Assembly: GCA_029946045.1 (NCBI GenBank)
Contig: JAQSDS010000455.1
Span: 1 to 11,450 of the forward strand
Origin: Rhodoferax sp.
GTDB taxonomy: Bacteria > Pseudomonadota > Gammaproteobacteria > Burkholderiales > Burkholderiaceae_C
Length of the DNA stretch: 11,450 nucleotides
Direction of reading: 5' to 3'
Part shown: piece after piece, positions 1-7,581 of the stretch
How the letters are laid out: each line of letters begins with the position of its first letter
How positions within the stretch are numbered: position 1 is the first letter of the stretch
Notes under the pieces: model-generated
Told to the model about the DNA's origin: nothing
What the model saw: the letters and a program-made list of their open reading frames with translations, nothing else
Database searches by the model: none
Position numbers and translations under genes: made by a program

Positions 1-30
1 CAGGCCATCAACAACCCCGACAGGAGATGA
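1..30 (+). CDS. Possible 3' end of an upstream gene (partial)
   Basis: Reading from base 1, nine sense codons (QAINNPDRR) run to a TGA at 28-30, two bases before the gcl start codon. The gcl ribosome binding site (AGGAG, 22-26) lies inside these last codons, as is usual in a tightly packed operon. Nine residues are too few to name a product. In many bacteria the neighbour of gcl is hyi (hydroxypyruvate isomerase), which is missing from the rest of the window, so hyi is one candidate. That is a guess from context only; the stretch could also be noncoding leader. Confidence 0.3.
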   Translation, partial: QAINNPDRR

Positions 31-32
31 AC

Positions 33-1823
33 ATGGCAAAAATGAGAGCTGCAATGGCCGCCGTGCTGGTGATGGAAAAGGAAGGCATTTCAACCGCCTT
101 TGGCGTGCCCGGCGCTGCCATCAACCCCTTGTATTCGGCGCTGCGCGAGCGCCAGTCCATCACCCACATTCTGGCGCGCCATGTGGAGGGTGCCTCGCAC
201 ATGGCCGAGGGCTACACCCGCGCCGCTGCCGGCAACATCGGCGTGTGTATTGGCACCAGCGGCCCGGCAGGCACCGACATGATCACCGGCCTGTACTCGG
301 CCATTGCCGACAGCATCCCGATTTTGTGCATCACCGGCCAGGCACCCCGGGCCCGCATGTACAAGGAAGATTTTCAGGCGGTGGACATCGAGAGCATCAG
401 CAAGCCGGTGACCAAATGGAGCGTGACAGTACGTGAACCGGCCTTGGTGCCGCGCGCTTTCCAGCAGGCCTTTCACCTCATGCGCTCGGGGCGCCCCGGG
501 CCGGTGCTGATCGACCTGCCGTTTGATGTGCAAATGGGCGAGATCGAGTTTGACATCGACACCTACGAACCCCTGCCCGTTTACAAACCCGCTGCCACCC
601 GCAAGCAGATCGAAAAAGCGCTCGACATGCTGATGGCCTCAGAGAAACCCTTGATCGTGGCTGGTGGCGGCATCATCAACGCTGACACGTCTGACTTGCT
701 GGTCGAGTTTGCCGAGCTGGTGGGCGTGCCGGTGATCCCCACACTCATGGGCTGGGGCACGATTCCCGATGACCATCCGCTGATGGCCGGCATGGTCGGC
801 TTGCAGACCAGCCACCGCTACGGCAACGCCACCCTGCTGGCCAGCGACTTCGTGATGGGCATCGGCAACCGCTGGGCCAACCGCCACACCGGCAGCCCCG
901 AGGTGTATTGCAAGGGCCGCACTTTCGTGCACGTTGACATCGAGCCGACCCAAATTGGCCGTGTCTTCAACCCGGAACTGGGCATAGTGAGCGACGCAAA
1001 AAAAGCCCTGGAGTTGTTTGTGCTGGTGGCGCGCGAACGCAAGGCGGCCAAGCAGTTGAGGAATTTCAGCGATTGGGCCAGCCGCTGCGCCGAGCGCAAG
1101 ACGCTGATGCACCGCAAGACACACTTCACAGAGACGCCCATCAAGCCGCTGCGGGTCTACGAAGAAATGAACCAGGCGCTGCCGCGCGACACGATTTATG
1201 TCACCACCATCGGCCTGAGCCAGATTGCCGGTGCGCAGTTTTTGCATGTATACGGCCCGCGCCAGTGGATCAACTGCGGCCAGGCCGGCCCGCTGGGCTG
1301 GACCATTCCGGCCGCGCTGGGCGTGGTGGCTGCCGACCCGACGCGTACCGTGGTCGGTTTGTCGGGGGACTACGACTTCCAGTTCCTGATTGAAGAACTG
1401 GCGGTAGGTGCGCAGTTCCGCCTGCCCTATGTGCATGTGCTGGTGAACAACAGCTACCTCGGGCTGATCCGCCAGAGCCAGCGCGGCTTTGAGATGGACT
1501 ATTGCGTGCAACTGGCGTTTGAGAATCAGAACGTGGAGGACCCGGCCCTGAAGAGCTACGGCGTGGACCACCAGGCCGTGGTGCAAGGGTTGGGCTGCAA
1601 GTCGCTGCGCGTCACCGACCCCGAAAAAATCCAGGCGGCACTGCAGCAGGCGCAGGCCATGGCGCAGGAGTTCCGCGTGCCGGTGGTGGTCGAAGTGATT
1701 CTGGAGCGGGTGACCAACATCGCCATGGGCACCGAGATCGACAAGATCAACGAGTTCGAGGACATCGACTGCCGCCACCCCGAAGGCCGCCAGGGCCTGG
1801 AGATGGCCGGTTTGCTGGAATAA
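33..1823 (+). CDS. gcl: Glyoxylate carboligase (tartronate-semialdehyde synthase)
   Basis: This cytoplasmic ThDP- and FAD-dependent enzyme joins two glyoxylate molecules into tartronate semialdehyde and CO2. The protein is 596 residues and follows E. coli Gcl (593) along its whole length as I remember that sequence. It has an N-terminal pyrimidine-binding domain (about 1-170), a central FAD/Rossmann-like domain (about 190-350) and a C-terminal ThDP-pyrophosphate domain (about 375-560). Val51 lies in LARHVEG, where most ThDP enzymes carry the catalytic glutamate; this swap is the hallmark of Gcl. The Mg-ThDP motif begins at GDYDF (445-449) and ends at NN (472-473). I chose ATG 33 over ATG 27 because AGGAG at 22-26 touches the first ATG but lies 6 nt from the second, and because E. 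coli Gcl also begins MAKMRA. It is the first full gene of the glycolate block and is followed after 69 bp by glxR. Confidence 0.97.
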   Translation: MAKMRAAMAAVLVMEKEGISTAFGVPGAAINPLYSALRERQSITHILARHVEGASHMAEGYTRAAAGNIGVCIGTSGPAGTDMITGLYSAIADSIPILCITGQAPRARMYKEDFQAVDIESISKPVTKWSVTVREPALVPRAFQQAFHLMRSGRPGPVLIDLPFDVQMGEIEFDIDTYEPLPVYKPAATRKQIEKALDMLMASEKPLIVAGGGIINADTSDLLVEFAELVGVPVIPTLMGWGTIPDDHPLMAGMVGLQTSHRYGNATLLASDFVMGIGNRWANRHTGSPEVYCKGRTFVHVDIEPTQIGRVFNPELGIVSDAKKALELFVLVARERKAAKQLRNFSDWASRCAERKTLMHRKTHFTETPIKPLRVYEEMNQALPRDTIYVTTIGLSQIAGAQFLHVYGPRQWINCGQAGPLGWTIPAALGVVAADPTRTVVGLSGDYDFQFLIEELAVGAQFRLPYVHVLVNNSYLGLIRQSQRGFEMDYCVQLAFENQNVEDPALKSYGVDHQAVVQGLGCKSLRVTDPEKIQAALQQAQAMAQEFRVPVVVEVILERVTNIAMGTEIDKINEFEDIDCRHPEGRQGLEMAGLLE

Positions 1824-1834
1824 ATTGCGTCTAC

Positions 1835-1852
1835 ACCATGGACGCCCATGGT
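1835..1852 (+). other. Perfect hairpin between gcl and glxR
   Basis: A 7-bp perfect inverted repeat (ACCATGG, ACGC loop, CCATGGT) sits 11 bases after the gcl stop codon and 40 bases before glxR. No T-run follows, so it does not look like a complete intrinsic terminator. It could protect the gcl mRNA end, tune gcl:glxR expression, or be chance. Confidence 0.4.
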
Positions 1853-1892
1853 CTGCGCCTGAACCTCTCACCCACTCTCAAGAAAACATATC

Positions 1893-2792
1893 ATGACAAC
1901 ACCCTCACTCAACCTCGGCTTCATTGGCCTGGGCATCATGGGCACGCCCATGGCCGGGCACCTTATCGCAGCCGGACACCGTCTGTTTGTTTACAAGCGC
2001 GGCCCGCTGCCCGAGGTCATCAGCCAAAGTGGCGCCACCCCATGCAGCTCGGCGCGCCAGGTGGCTGAGCGCGCCGACATCATTTTCACCATGTTGCCCG
2101 ACACGCCGGATGTTGAAGGCGTGCTGTTTGCCGCCGACGGCATTGCGGCAGGCCTGACGCCCGGCAAAACCGTGGTCGACATGAGTTCGATTTCACCGAT
2201 TGCCACCAAGCTGTTTGCCGAAAAGATCAAGGCCCTGGGCTGCGACTGCCTGGACGCTCCAGTGTCTGGAGGCCAGGTGGGTGCCAAAAATGCCACCCTG
2301 TCGATCATGGTCGGAGGCCCCGAGGCCACGTTCGAGAAAATCAAACCGCTGTTCGAGCTGATGGGCAAGAACATCACCCTGGTCGGCGGCAACGGTGACG
2401 GCCAGACCGCCAAGGTGGCCAACCAGATCATCGTGGCGCTGAGCATTGAAGCGGTGGGCGAGGCGCTGCTGTTTGCGGCACGGGCCGGCGCCGACCCGGC
2501 GCGCGTGCGCCAGGCGCTGATGGGTGGTTTTGCGTCGAGCAAGATTCTGGAGGTGCATGGCGAACGCATGATCAAGCGTACCTTCGACCCTGGCTTTCGC
2601 ATCGAGCTGCACCAGAAAGACCTCAACCTGGCGCTGTCAAGTGCCCGCGCTTTAGGCGTGTCACTGCCCAGCACGGCCATGGCTCAAGAACTGTTCAACA
2701 GCTGCGCGGCCCACGGTGGCAAGGGCTGGGACCACTCTGCCATGGTCAGGGCGCTGGAAAAAATGGCGAATTTCGAGATCGGACAGAAATGA
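1893..2792 (+). CDS. glxR: Tartronate semialdehyde reductase (2-hydroxy-3-oxopropionate reductase)
   Basis: The enzyme reduces tartronate semialdehyde, the product of Gcl, to D-glycerate with NAD(P)H. It is a 299-residue member of the beta-hydroxyacid dehydrogenase family (E. coli GlxR is 292). Visible features are the Rossmann motif GLGIMG (12-17), the substrate-binding signature DAPVSGG (121-127), and the catalytic lysine K174 in GDGQTAKVANQ with N177 close by. The alpha-helical C-terminal domain contains LHQKDLNLAL. Stretches such as VANQIIVAL and GGFASSKILEVHGERMIKRTF match my memory of E. coli GlxR closely, so I prefer glxR over garR, although the two catalyse the same reaction. The start ATG at 1893 has only a poor Shine-Dalgarno sequence (AAGAAAA upstream). 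It lies 69 bp after gcl, probably on the same transcript. The reading frame is intact. Confidence 0.95.
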   Translation: MTTPSLNLGFIGLGIMGTPMAGHLIAAGHRLFVYKRGPLPEVISQSGATPCSSARQVAERADIIFTMLPDTPDVEGVLFAADGIAAGLTPGKTVVDMSSISPIATKLFAEKIKALGCDCLDAPVSGGQVGAKNATLSIMVGGPEATFEKIKPLFELMGKNITLVGGNGDGQTAKVANQIIVALSIEAVGEALLFAARAGADPARVRQALMGGFASSKILEVHGERMIKRTFDPGFRIELHQKDLNLALSSARALGVSLPSTAMAQELFNSCAAHGGKGWDHSAMVRALEKMANFEIGQK

Positions 2793-2938
2793 ACGCTCGA
2801 CCTGCACGGTGCTTGCAGAGAAGACTGAATGGCGCTGGGCGGCAGATTTTTTCAACAGATGCGTTAAGTTTCTTCGCACCAAGGCTTGTCAATTTCGCTT
2901 AAAGTCCAGAGCATGTTTTACGTTACCGGACCCACCCC
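2793..2938 (+). other. 146-bp gap between glxR and glcD, possible internal promoter
   Basis: This is the longest gap in the glycolate block. It holds a good -35-like TTGTCA at 2886-2891, but the hexamer 17 bases downstream (GAGCAT, 2909-2914) is a poor -10. Bases just before glcD (CCGGACCCACCCC) contain no Shine-Dalgarno sequence. The gap may hold a separate promoter for glcD-lrgA-lrgB, but the sequence does not prove it. I see no strong hairpin terminator after glxR. Confidence 0.3.
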
Positions 2939-4441
2939 ATGAACGCACCCCTCTCGCAAGCTAGCCTGGACGCCATGCAAAGATCAGAGCGTCAGGCGCG
3001 GGTCGTCAAGGGGCTGCTGGCCTGTTTGCCGGCCCACGCCCTGCTCTGGAACAACGAAGACACCACACCCTATGAGTGCGACGGTTTGACCGCTTACCGC
3101 CAGCGCCCGCTGGTGGTGGCCCTGCCCGAAACGCAAGCGCAGGTGGCTGCCGTGCTGAAAACCTGCCACGCCCTGGGTGTGCCGGTGGTGGCGCGCGGCG
3201 CCGGTACCGGCCTGTCGGGCGGGGCCATGCCCAACGCGGTGGGTGTCACCCTGTCCATGGCCAAATTCAACAAGATCCTGACGCTTGACCCGGTGTCGCG
3301 CACGGCGCTGGTGCAATGCGGGGTGCGCAACCTGGCCATCAGCGAAGCGGCCGCGCCCCTGGGCCTGTATTACGCGCCCGACCCGTCCAGCCAGATTGCC
3401 TGCACCATTGGTGGCAACGTGGCCGAAAACTCCGGCGGCGTGCACTGCCTCAAATACGGCCTGACCTTGCACAACATCGTCAAGCTCAAGGGCTTCACCA
3501 TGGAAGGTGAGCCAATCGAGTTCGGCTCAGACGCGCTGGACGCACCTGGCTACGACCTGATGAGCGTGGTGATTGGCTCGGAAGGTATGCTGGCGGTGGT
3601 GGTCGAAGTGACCGTCAAACTCATCCCGAAGCCACAACTGGCGCGCTGCATCATGGCCAGCTTCGACGACATCCGCAAAGCCGGTGATGCCGTGGCTGCA
3701 GTCATTGCATCAGGCATCATTCCGGCCGGACTGGAGATGATGGACAAACCCATGACGGCGGCGGTGGAGGACTACGTGCACGCCGGCTACGACCTGACAG
3801 CCGAAGCCATTTTGCTGTGCGAAAGCGACGGCACGCCCGAAGAGGTCGAAGAGGAAATTGGCCGCATGAGCGCGGTGCTGCTGGCCGCTGGTGCCACCAA
3901 AATTGCGGTGAGCCAGAACGAACAGGAACGCCTCAAATTCTGGAGCGGGCGCAAAAACGCCTTCCCCGCCAGTGGCCGCATCAGCCCCGACTACATGTGC
4001 ATGGACAGCACGATTCCGCGCAAACGCGTGGCTGACATCTTGCTGGCGATTGCCGAGATGGAGAAAAAATACCAGTTGCGCTGTGCCAACGTGTTCCACG
4101 CAGGCGATGGCAACCTGCACCCGCTCATTTTGTTTGATGCCAATGACGCCGACCAGTTGCACCGCTGCGAGCTGTTTGGCGCCGACATTCTGGAGACCAG
4201 TGTGGCCATGGGCGGCACTGTGACCGGCGAGCACGGCGTGGGGGTGGAAAAGCTCAACAGCATGTGCGTGCAGTTTTCAGCCGCAGAAAATGAGCAGATG
4301 TTTGGCGTCAAACGCGCCTTTGACCCCCTGGGCCTACTCAATCCGGGCAAGGTCATCCCAACGCTGAACCGCTGCGCTGAATACGGCAAGATGCTGGTGC
4401 GTGGCGGCCAGATCAAGCACCCCGACTTACCCAGGTTCTAG
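2939..4441 (+). CDS. glcD: Glycolate oxidase, FAD-linked subunit GlcD
   Basis: GlcD carries FAD and oxidises glycolate (and often D-lactate) to the 2-oxo acid; in E. coli it works with GlcE and the Fe-S subunit GlcF at the membrane. The 500-residue product matches E. coli GlcD (499) from end to end as I remember it. It has a PCMH-type FAD-binding domain (about 55-232) with ARGAGTGLSGGAMP (85-98) and PDPSSQIACTIGGNVAENSGG (148-167 and onward). The C-terminal FAD-oxidase domain has NVFHAGDGNLHPL (H387, H394) and GTVTGEHGVG (E431, H432), ending with the LLNPGK motif (467-471). No other start lies upstream in frame before a stop at 2900-2902, so ATG 2939 is used although it lacks a Shine-Dalgarno sequence. 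The neighbours gcl and glxR fit the glycolate role; a D-2-hydroxyacid dehydrogenase of other specificity is the alternative. glcE and glcF are absent here. Confidence 0.93.
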   Translation: MNAPLSQASLDAMQRSERQARVVKGLLACLPAHALLWNNEDTTPYECDGLTAYRQRPLVVALPETQAQVAAVLKTCHALGVPVVARGAGTGLSGGAMPNAVGVTLSMAKFNKILTLDPVSRTALVQCGVRNLAISEAAAPLGLYYAPDPSSQIACTIGGNVAENSGGVHCLKYGLTLHNIVKLKGFTMEGEPIEFGSDALDAPGYDLMSVVIGSEGMLAVVVEVTVKLIPKPQLARCIMASFDDIRKAGDAVAAVIASGIIPAGLEMMDKPMTAAVEDYVHAGYDLTAEAILLCESDGTPEEVEEEIGRMSAVLLAAGATKIAVSQNEQERLKFWSGRKNAFPASGRISPDYMCMDSTIPRKRVADILLAIAEMEKKYQLRCANVFHAGDGNLHPLILFDANDADQLHRCELFGADILETSVAMGGTVTGEHGVGVEKLNSMCVQFSAAENEQMFGVKRAFDPLGLLNPGKVIPTLNRCAEYGKMLVRGGQIKHPDLPRF

Positions 4442-4453
4442 CGTGAGCGTTGC

Positions 4454-4801
4454 ATGAACGGCCTGCGCGGACTGGCCTGGCTGCTGGCCATGCAGTCTTT
4501 GGGTGAGCTGCTGTCACGCGGCCTGACCCTGCCCTTTCCGGGGCCGGTGATCGGCATGTTGCTGCTGCTGTTGGCACTGCGCCTGCCCGTCGTGCGTGAG
4601 CCCGTGGCCGCCTGCGCCAACTTCCTGCTCTCGCACCTGTCCTTGTTGTTTGTGCCGGTGGGTGTGGGGGTCATGACGCACCTTGGGCTGCTGGGCCAGT
4701 ATGGCGTGCGCATGCTGGCTGTCATTGTGCTGTCGACCTGGATCGGCCTGGCTGTGACGGTGCTGGTGTTGCGTGCCTTCCAGAGTCCAGACGATGCCTA
4801 A
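4454..4801 (+). CDS. lrgA: LrgA/CidA-family membrane protein
   Basis: This is a small hydrophobic protein of 115 residues with about four predicted membrane helices (roughly 5-22, 30-46, 56-78, 85-108). The family signature PFPGPVIGMLLL (27-38) and the later LLFVPVGVGVM (64-74) place it in LrgA/CidA. In staphylococci such proteins are described as holin-like; in plants the same domain forms the N-terminal half of the glycolate/glycerate transporter PLGG1. It starts 12 bases after the glcD stop and overlaps the lrgB start, so it is most likely co-translated with both. No LytS/LytR-type regulator, the usual partner in Gram-positive lrgAB loci, is seen here. Given the catabolic neighbours, I infer a role in organic-acid transport; the family call is firm but the substrate is not shown by sequence. 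Confidence 0.88.
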   Translation: MNGLRGLAWLLAMQSLGELLSRGLTLPFPGPVIGMLLLLLALRLPVVREPVAACANFLLSHLSLLFVPVGVGVMTHLGLLGQYGVRMLAVIVLSTWIGLAVTVLVLRAFQSPDDA

Positions 4802-5519
4802 ATTTGTCGAGCTCTGGATTTACCTGTCCGCCACGCCGCTGTTTGGCCTGAGCGCCACGCTGGTGGTCTATGTGCTGGCCCAGGCGGTCTATGCCCGGCT
4901 GGATCAGCCGGCCTGGGCCAACCCGGTACTTTGGTCGGTCGTCATCCTGGCCAGCCTGCTCACTTTGACGCGCGTTGACTATCCGACCTACTTTTCGGGT
5001 GCGCAGTTCATCCACTTTTTGCTCGGACCGGCCGTGGTGGCGCTGGCCTGGCCGCTGTGGGAGCGCCTGGCCGCCCTGCGCCTACATTGGCGCGCGCTGC
5101 TGGCCGCAGCTTTGGCCGGCGGCGTGGCAGCCAGCGGGTCGGCATTGCTGCTGGGCTGGCTGGTGGATCTGCCACATGAAGTGGTGCTGTCGCTGGCACC
5201 CAAGTCAGTCACCGCGCCCGTCGCCATGGGCATTGCCGACAAGATTGGCGGCATTCCGGCGCTGGCTGCGGTGTTTGCCGTGGTCACCGGCATGGTTGGC
5301 GCACTCAGTGGCAAGGCCCTGTTTGACTTGTTGAAAATCCCTGTGGACGCCAATGGCTGGATGGCACGCGGTTTTTCACTGGGTACGGCGGCGCACGGCA
5401 TCGGCGCCGCCAGGGCCATGCAGGTCAACAGCGATGCCGGCGCCTTTGCCGGCCTGGCCCTGGGCCTGCAGGTGGTGCTTGCTGCCTTGCTGATTCCGAT
5501 GCTGTTCGGGTTTTTTTGA
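4794..5519 (+). CDS. lrgB: LrgB/CidB-family membrane protein, probable partner of LrgA
   Basis: A 241-residue integral membrane protein with about six to seven hydrophobic helices. Family motifs are YFSGAQFIHFLLGPAVVALA (67-86), LAPKSVTAPVA (134-144), IGGIPALAAVFAVVTG (151-166) and GTAAHGIGAARA (197-208). This is the C-terminal domain of plant PLGG1 and the partner of LrgA in bacteria. I chose ATG 4794, which overlaps the lrgA stop by 8 bases and gives the usual family N-terminus; an in-frame GTG at 4773 would add seven residues. With glcD, gcl and glxR upstream, uptake or exchange of glycolate/glycerate is a reasonable inference. Related pairs have been tied to pyruvate transport in Bacillus (PftAB), so a small 2-oxo or 2-hydroxy acid is the general expectation. 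A holin or autolysis role cannot be excluded from sequence. Confidence 0.92.
   Translation: MPKFVELWIYLSATPLFGLSATLVVYVLAQAVYARLDQPAWANPVLWSVVILASLLTLTRVDYPTYFSGAQFIHFLLGPAVVALAWPLWERLAALRLHWRALLAAALAGGVAASGSALLLGWLVDLPHEVVLSLAPKSVTAPVAMGIADKIGGIPALAAVFAVVTGMVGALSGKALFDLLKIPVDANGWMARGFSLGTAAHGIGAARAMQVNSDAGAFAGLALGLQVVLAALLIPMLFGFF
5495..5517 (+). terminator. Candidate intrinsic terminator at the end of lrgB
   Basis: A short hairpin TCCGA / TCGGG (5495-5499 with 5506-5510, one G-U pair, 6-base loop) is followed at once by seven T residues (5511-5517) that run into the lrgB stop codon. The stem is weak, but its place at the end of the glycolate block, with a convergent gene 17 bases away, makes a terminator role plausible. 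A second, wider inverted repeat, GCTGTTC/GAACAGC (5501-5507 and 5526-5532), overlaps it. Confidence 0.4.
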
Positions 5520-5536
5520 TACCTAGAACAGCTTGA

Positions 5537-7315
5537 TCAAACCAACTTTCGCGGTGCCAGCATGGGTTCATCTTCGGACAGGAGTTGTGCCGCCCAGGAT
5601 GCCAGCTTGCTGGTGTCGGCGCGCAACACTTCTTGCTTGACCGCCAGAATTTGCGCCGGATGCATGGAAAAGCTGCGCAATCCCATGCCCAACAGCAAAC
5701 GCGTCATGCTTACGTCACCCGCCATCTCGCCGCACAGGCTGACCGACTTGCCTTGCGCCTGACCCTCGGCAATGGTATTGGCCACCAAGCGCAACACGGC
5801 CGGGTGCATCGGGTCATACAGATGGGCGACCGATTCGTCCGCCCGGTCAATGGCCAGCGTGTATTGAATCAAATCATTGGTGCCAATGGACAGGAAATCA
5901 AAATACTTGAGAAACACCTTGAGCGTCAGCGCGGCTGCGGGGATCTCGATCATGGCGCCGATCTTGACGGGTCCATAAGCGACGCCGCGATTGTCCAACT
6001 GCACACGGGCGTGGTCGATCAGCGCCATGGTCTGGCGAATTTCACGAGCGTGTACCAGCATCGGAATAAGCATATGCACCTGGCCAAAAGCCGCAGCGCG
6101 CAAGATGGCACGTAATTGCGTCAGGAACATCGCAGGGTCGGCCAGGCTCCAGCGAATGGCGCGTAAACCCAGGGCGGGATTCAGGTGGGCAAGGTCACGC
6201 ACGCTGTCATCGATCGGCTTGTCGGCGCCCACATCGACCGTGCGAATCGTGACCGGCAGGCCCTGCATGCCCTCCACCGCGCGGCGATAAGCCAGGTACT
6301 GCTCGTCCTCGTTGGGCAATTTGCCGTGCCGCCCCATGAACAGGAACTCGCTGCGAAACAAACCCACGCCAACCGCACCGGCTTTTAAGGCCGAAGTTGC
6401 ATCATCTGGCATTTCGATGTTGGCCAGTAGCTCGATTTTTTGTCCGTCCAGTGTCACGGCCGGGGTGTGCAACAGGCGTGCCAAGCGGCCGCGCTGAACT
6501 TCAACCTGACGTTGCTTGAAGCCATATTCAGCCAGAATGATCGGTGACGGGTCGACCACCACCACGCCCGCATCGCCGTCGATCACCACCCAGTCGTCCT
6601 GCTGAATCAAGTGACTGCTCAGCCGTGCGCCCACCACCGCCGGAATATCCAGGCTGCGCGCCACAATGGCGGTATGAGAGGTTTTGCCTCCCACGTCGGT
6701 GATAAAACCAGCAAAGACGCTTTGCTTGAATTGCAGCATGTCCGCTGGCGAAAGATCATGCGCCACCAGAATCAGGGGCACGTCTACGGTGTCATCAAGC
6801 AGCAAATCCTGTTGCGAGGCTTTTCGCCCGCCACGCCCGAGGGGCTGGACCAGGGGCGACGACACACCGCGCATGGCGCGCAGGACTTTTTCGGTGATCT
6901 GTTCGAGGTCGGCCTTGCGTTCGCGCAGGTAGTCGTCTTCCATCTCGTCAAACTGGCGCGCCAGCACATCGAGCTGGGACGTCAGGGCCCACTCTGCGTT
7001 GTAGAGCCGGTCCTTGATCCAGTGCTGCACCCCGGCCGCCAATTCCTGGTCTTGCAACAGCATCAGGTGCACATCGAGCAGCGCAGCCAGTTCATGTGGC
7101 GTCTCTTTGGGCCCCATGTGGCCAACGCTGGTCTGTAGACGGCGAATTTCTGCCACCACCGCATCGCGGCCATCGCGCACCCGGTTGATTTCTGCAGTGA
7201 CCTGTGTGGGCTCAATAAAGTAATGCGCAACGTCCAACCGGCTGGAAGCCACCAGCACCGCTCGCCCGATGGCGATGCCCCGGGCCACGGCCAGACCATG
7301 GATGGCAAAGGTCAT
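5537..7315 (-). CDS. ptsI: PTS enzyme I (phosphoenolpyruvate-protein phosphotransferase)
   Basis: Enzyme I takes phosphate from PEP onto a histidine and passes it to HPr, the first step of the phosphotransferase system in the cytoplasm. The product is 592 residues (E. coli PtsI is 575). The swivelling phosphohistidine domain contains the signature GGKTSHTAIVARS with active-site H214. The helical HPr-binding part lies between about 35 and 150. The C-terminal PEP-binding TIM barrel carries SIGTNDLIQYTLAIDRAD and the catalytic cysteine in LCGEMAGD. ATG at 7315 overlaps the ptsH stop by 4 bases (ATGA) and has a strong GGAGAAGG upstream inside ptsH, so translation is coupled. It is the last gene of the leftward cluster and converges on lrgB. 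Since no EIIB/EIIC follows, a regulatory PTS is more likely than sugar uptake. Confidence 0.97.
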   Translation of the reverse strand: MTFAIHGLAVARGIAIGRAVLVASSRLDVAHYFIEPTQVTAEINRVRDGRDAVVAEIRRLQTSVGHMGPKETPHELAALLDVHLMLLQDQELAAGVQHWIKDRLYNAEWALTSQLDVLARQFDEMEDDYLRERKADLEQITEKVLRAMRGVSSPLVQPLGRGGRKASQQDLLLDDTVDVPLILVAHDLSPADMLQFKQSVFAGFITDVGGKTSHTAIVARSLDIPAVVGARLSSHLIQQDDWVVIDGDAGVVVVDPSPIILAEYGFKQRQVEVQRGRLARLLHTPAVTLDGQKIELLANIEMPDDATSALKAGAVGVGLFRSEFLFMGRHGKLPNEDEQYLAYRRAVEGMQGLPVTIRTVDVGADKPIDDSVRDLAHLNPALGLRAIRWSLADPAMFLTQLRAILRAAAFGQVHMLIPMLVHAREIRQTMALIDHARVQLDNRGVAYGPVKIGAMIEIPAAALTLKVFLKYFDFLSIGTNDLIQYTLAIDRADESVAHLYDPMHPAVLRLVANTIAEGQAQGKSVSLCGEMAGDVSMTRLLLGMGLRSFSMHPAQILAVKQEVLRADTSKLASWAAQLLSEDEPMLAPRKLV

Positions 7316-7581
7316 TCACCTTCTCCGAACTTGTCTGCCACGAGATGCAACAAGGCCTCCATGGCCAATTGCTCCTGCTCGCCGTGGGTTTCAATTTCAA
7401 TCTGTGAGCCGATCCCGGCGGCCAGCATCATCACGCCCATGATGCTTTTGGCATTCACGCGACGCTCACCGCGCGACATCCAGACCTCACACGGAAAGCT
7501 GCCGGCCAGTTTGGTCAACTTGGCAGAAGCACGCGCATGAAGCCCTAGCTTATTGTTGATGGTGGTCGTGGTTTTGATCAT
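7312..7581 (-). CDS. ptsH: HPr phosphocarrier protein
   Basis: HPr is the small cytoplasmic phosphate carrier between enzyme I and the EIIA proteins. The 89-residue protein has the active-site histidine H15 in LGLHARAS (12-19) and Ser46 in AKSIMGVMM (44-52), the site phosphorylated by HPr kinase (HprK) in organisms that have it. Both control points are therefore present; betaproteobacteria commonly encode HprK elsewhere, but none lies in this window. The start ATG at 7581 gives the canonical spacing to His15. It overlaps the 3' end of the EIIA gene by 32 bases, lacks an obvious Shine-Dalgarno sequence (CAACGAAAACAAA upstream), and so probably depends on translation of the EIIA gene. The 3' end overlaps ptsI by 4 bases. 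Confidence 0.96.
   Translation of the reverse strand: MIKTTTTINNKLGLHARASAKLTKLAGSFPCEVWMSRGERRVNAKSIMGVMMLAAGIGSQIEIETHGEQEQLAMEALLHLVADKFGEGE

Noticed and set aside
27..32. Start of gcl at ATG 27
   Set aside because: The ribosome site AGGAG would directly touch this ATG; ATG 33 has correct spacing and gives the family N-terminus.
639..1871. 410-residue open frame on the minus strand across gcl
   Set aside because: It lies fully opposite a clear gcl, has a His/Leu/Ala-rich random composition and no recognisable motif; this is a common shadow in GC-rich DNA.
1991..2680. 229-residue minus-strand frame across glxR
   Set aside because: It is antisense to an intact, well-conserved glxR and has no family features.
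4773..4793. GTG start of lrgB at 4773
   Set aside because: It would add seven polar residues not expected in the family; ATG 4794 overlaps the lrgA stop neatly.
4454..5519. Holin/antiholin (programmed cell death) system
   Set aside because: The proteins belong to the LrgA/LrgB families, but there is no lytSR or murein hydrolase nearby and the neighbours are all glycolate enzymes, so I do not adopt this as the main call.
5585..6115. 176-residue plus-strand frame opposite ptsI
   Set aside because: It is antisense to the conserved C-terminal barrel of enzyme I and its sequence looks random.
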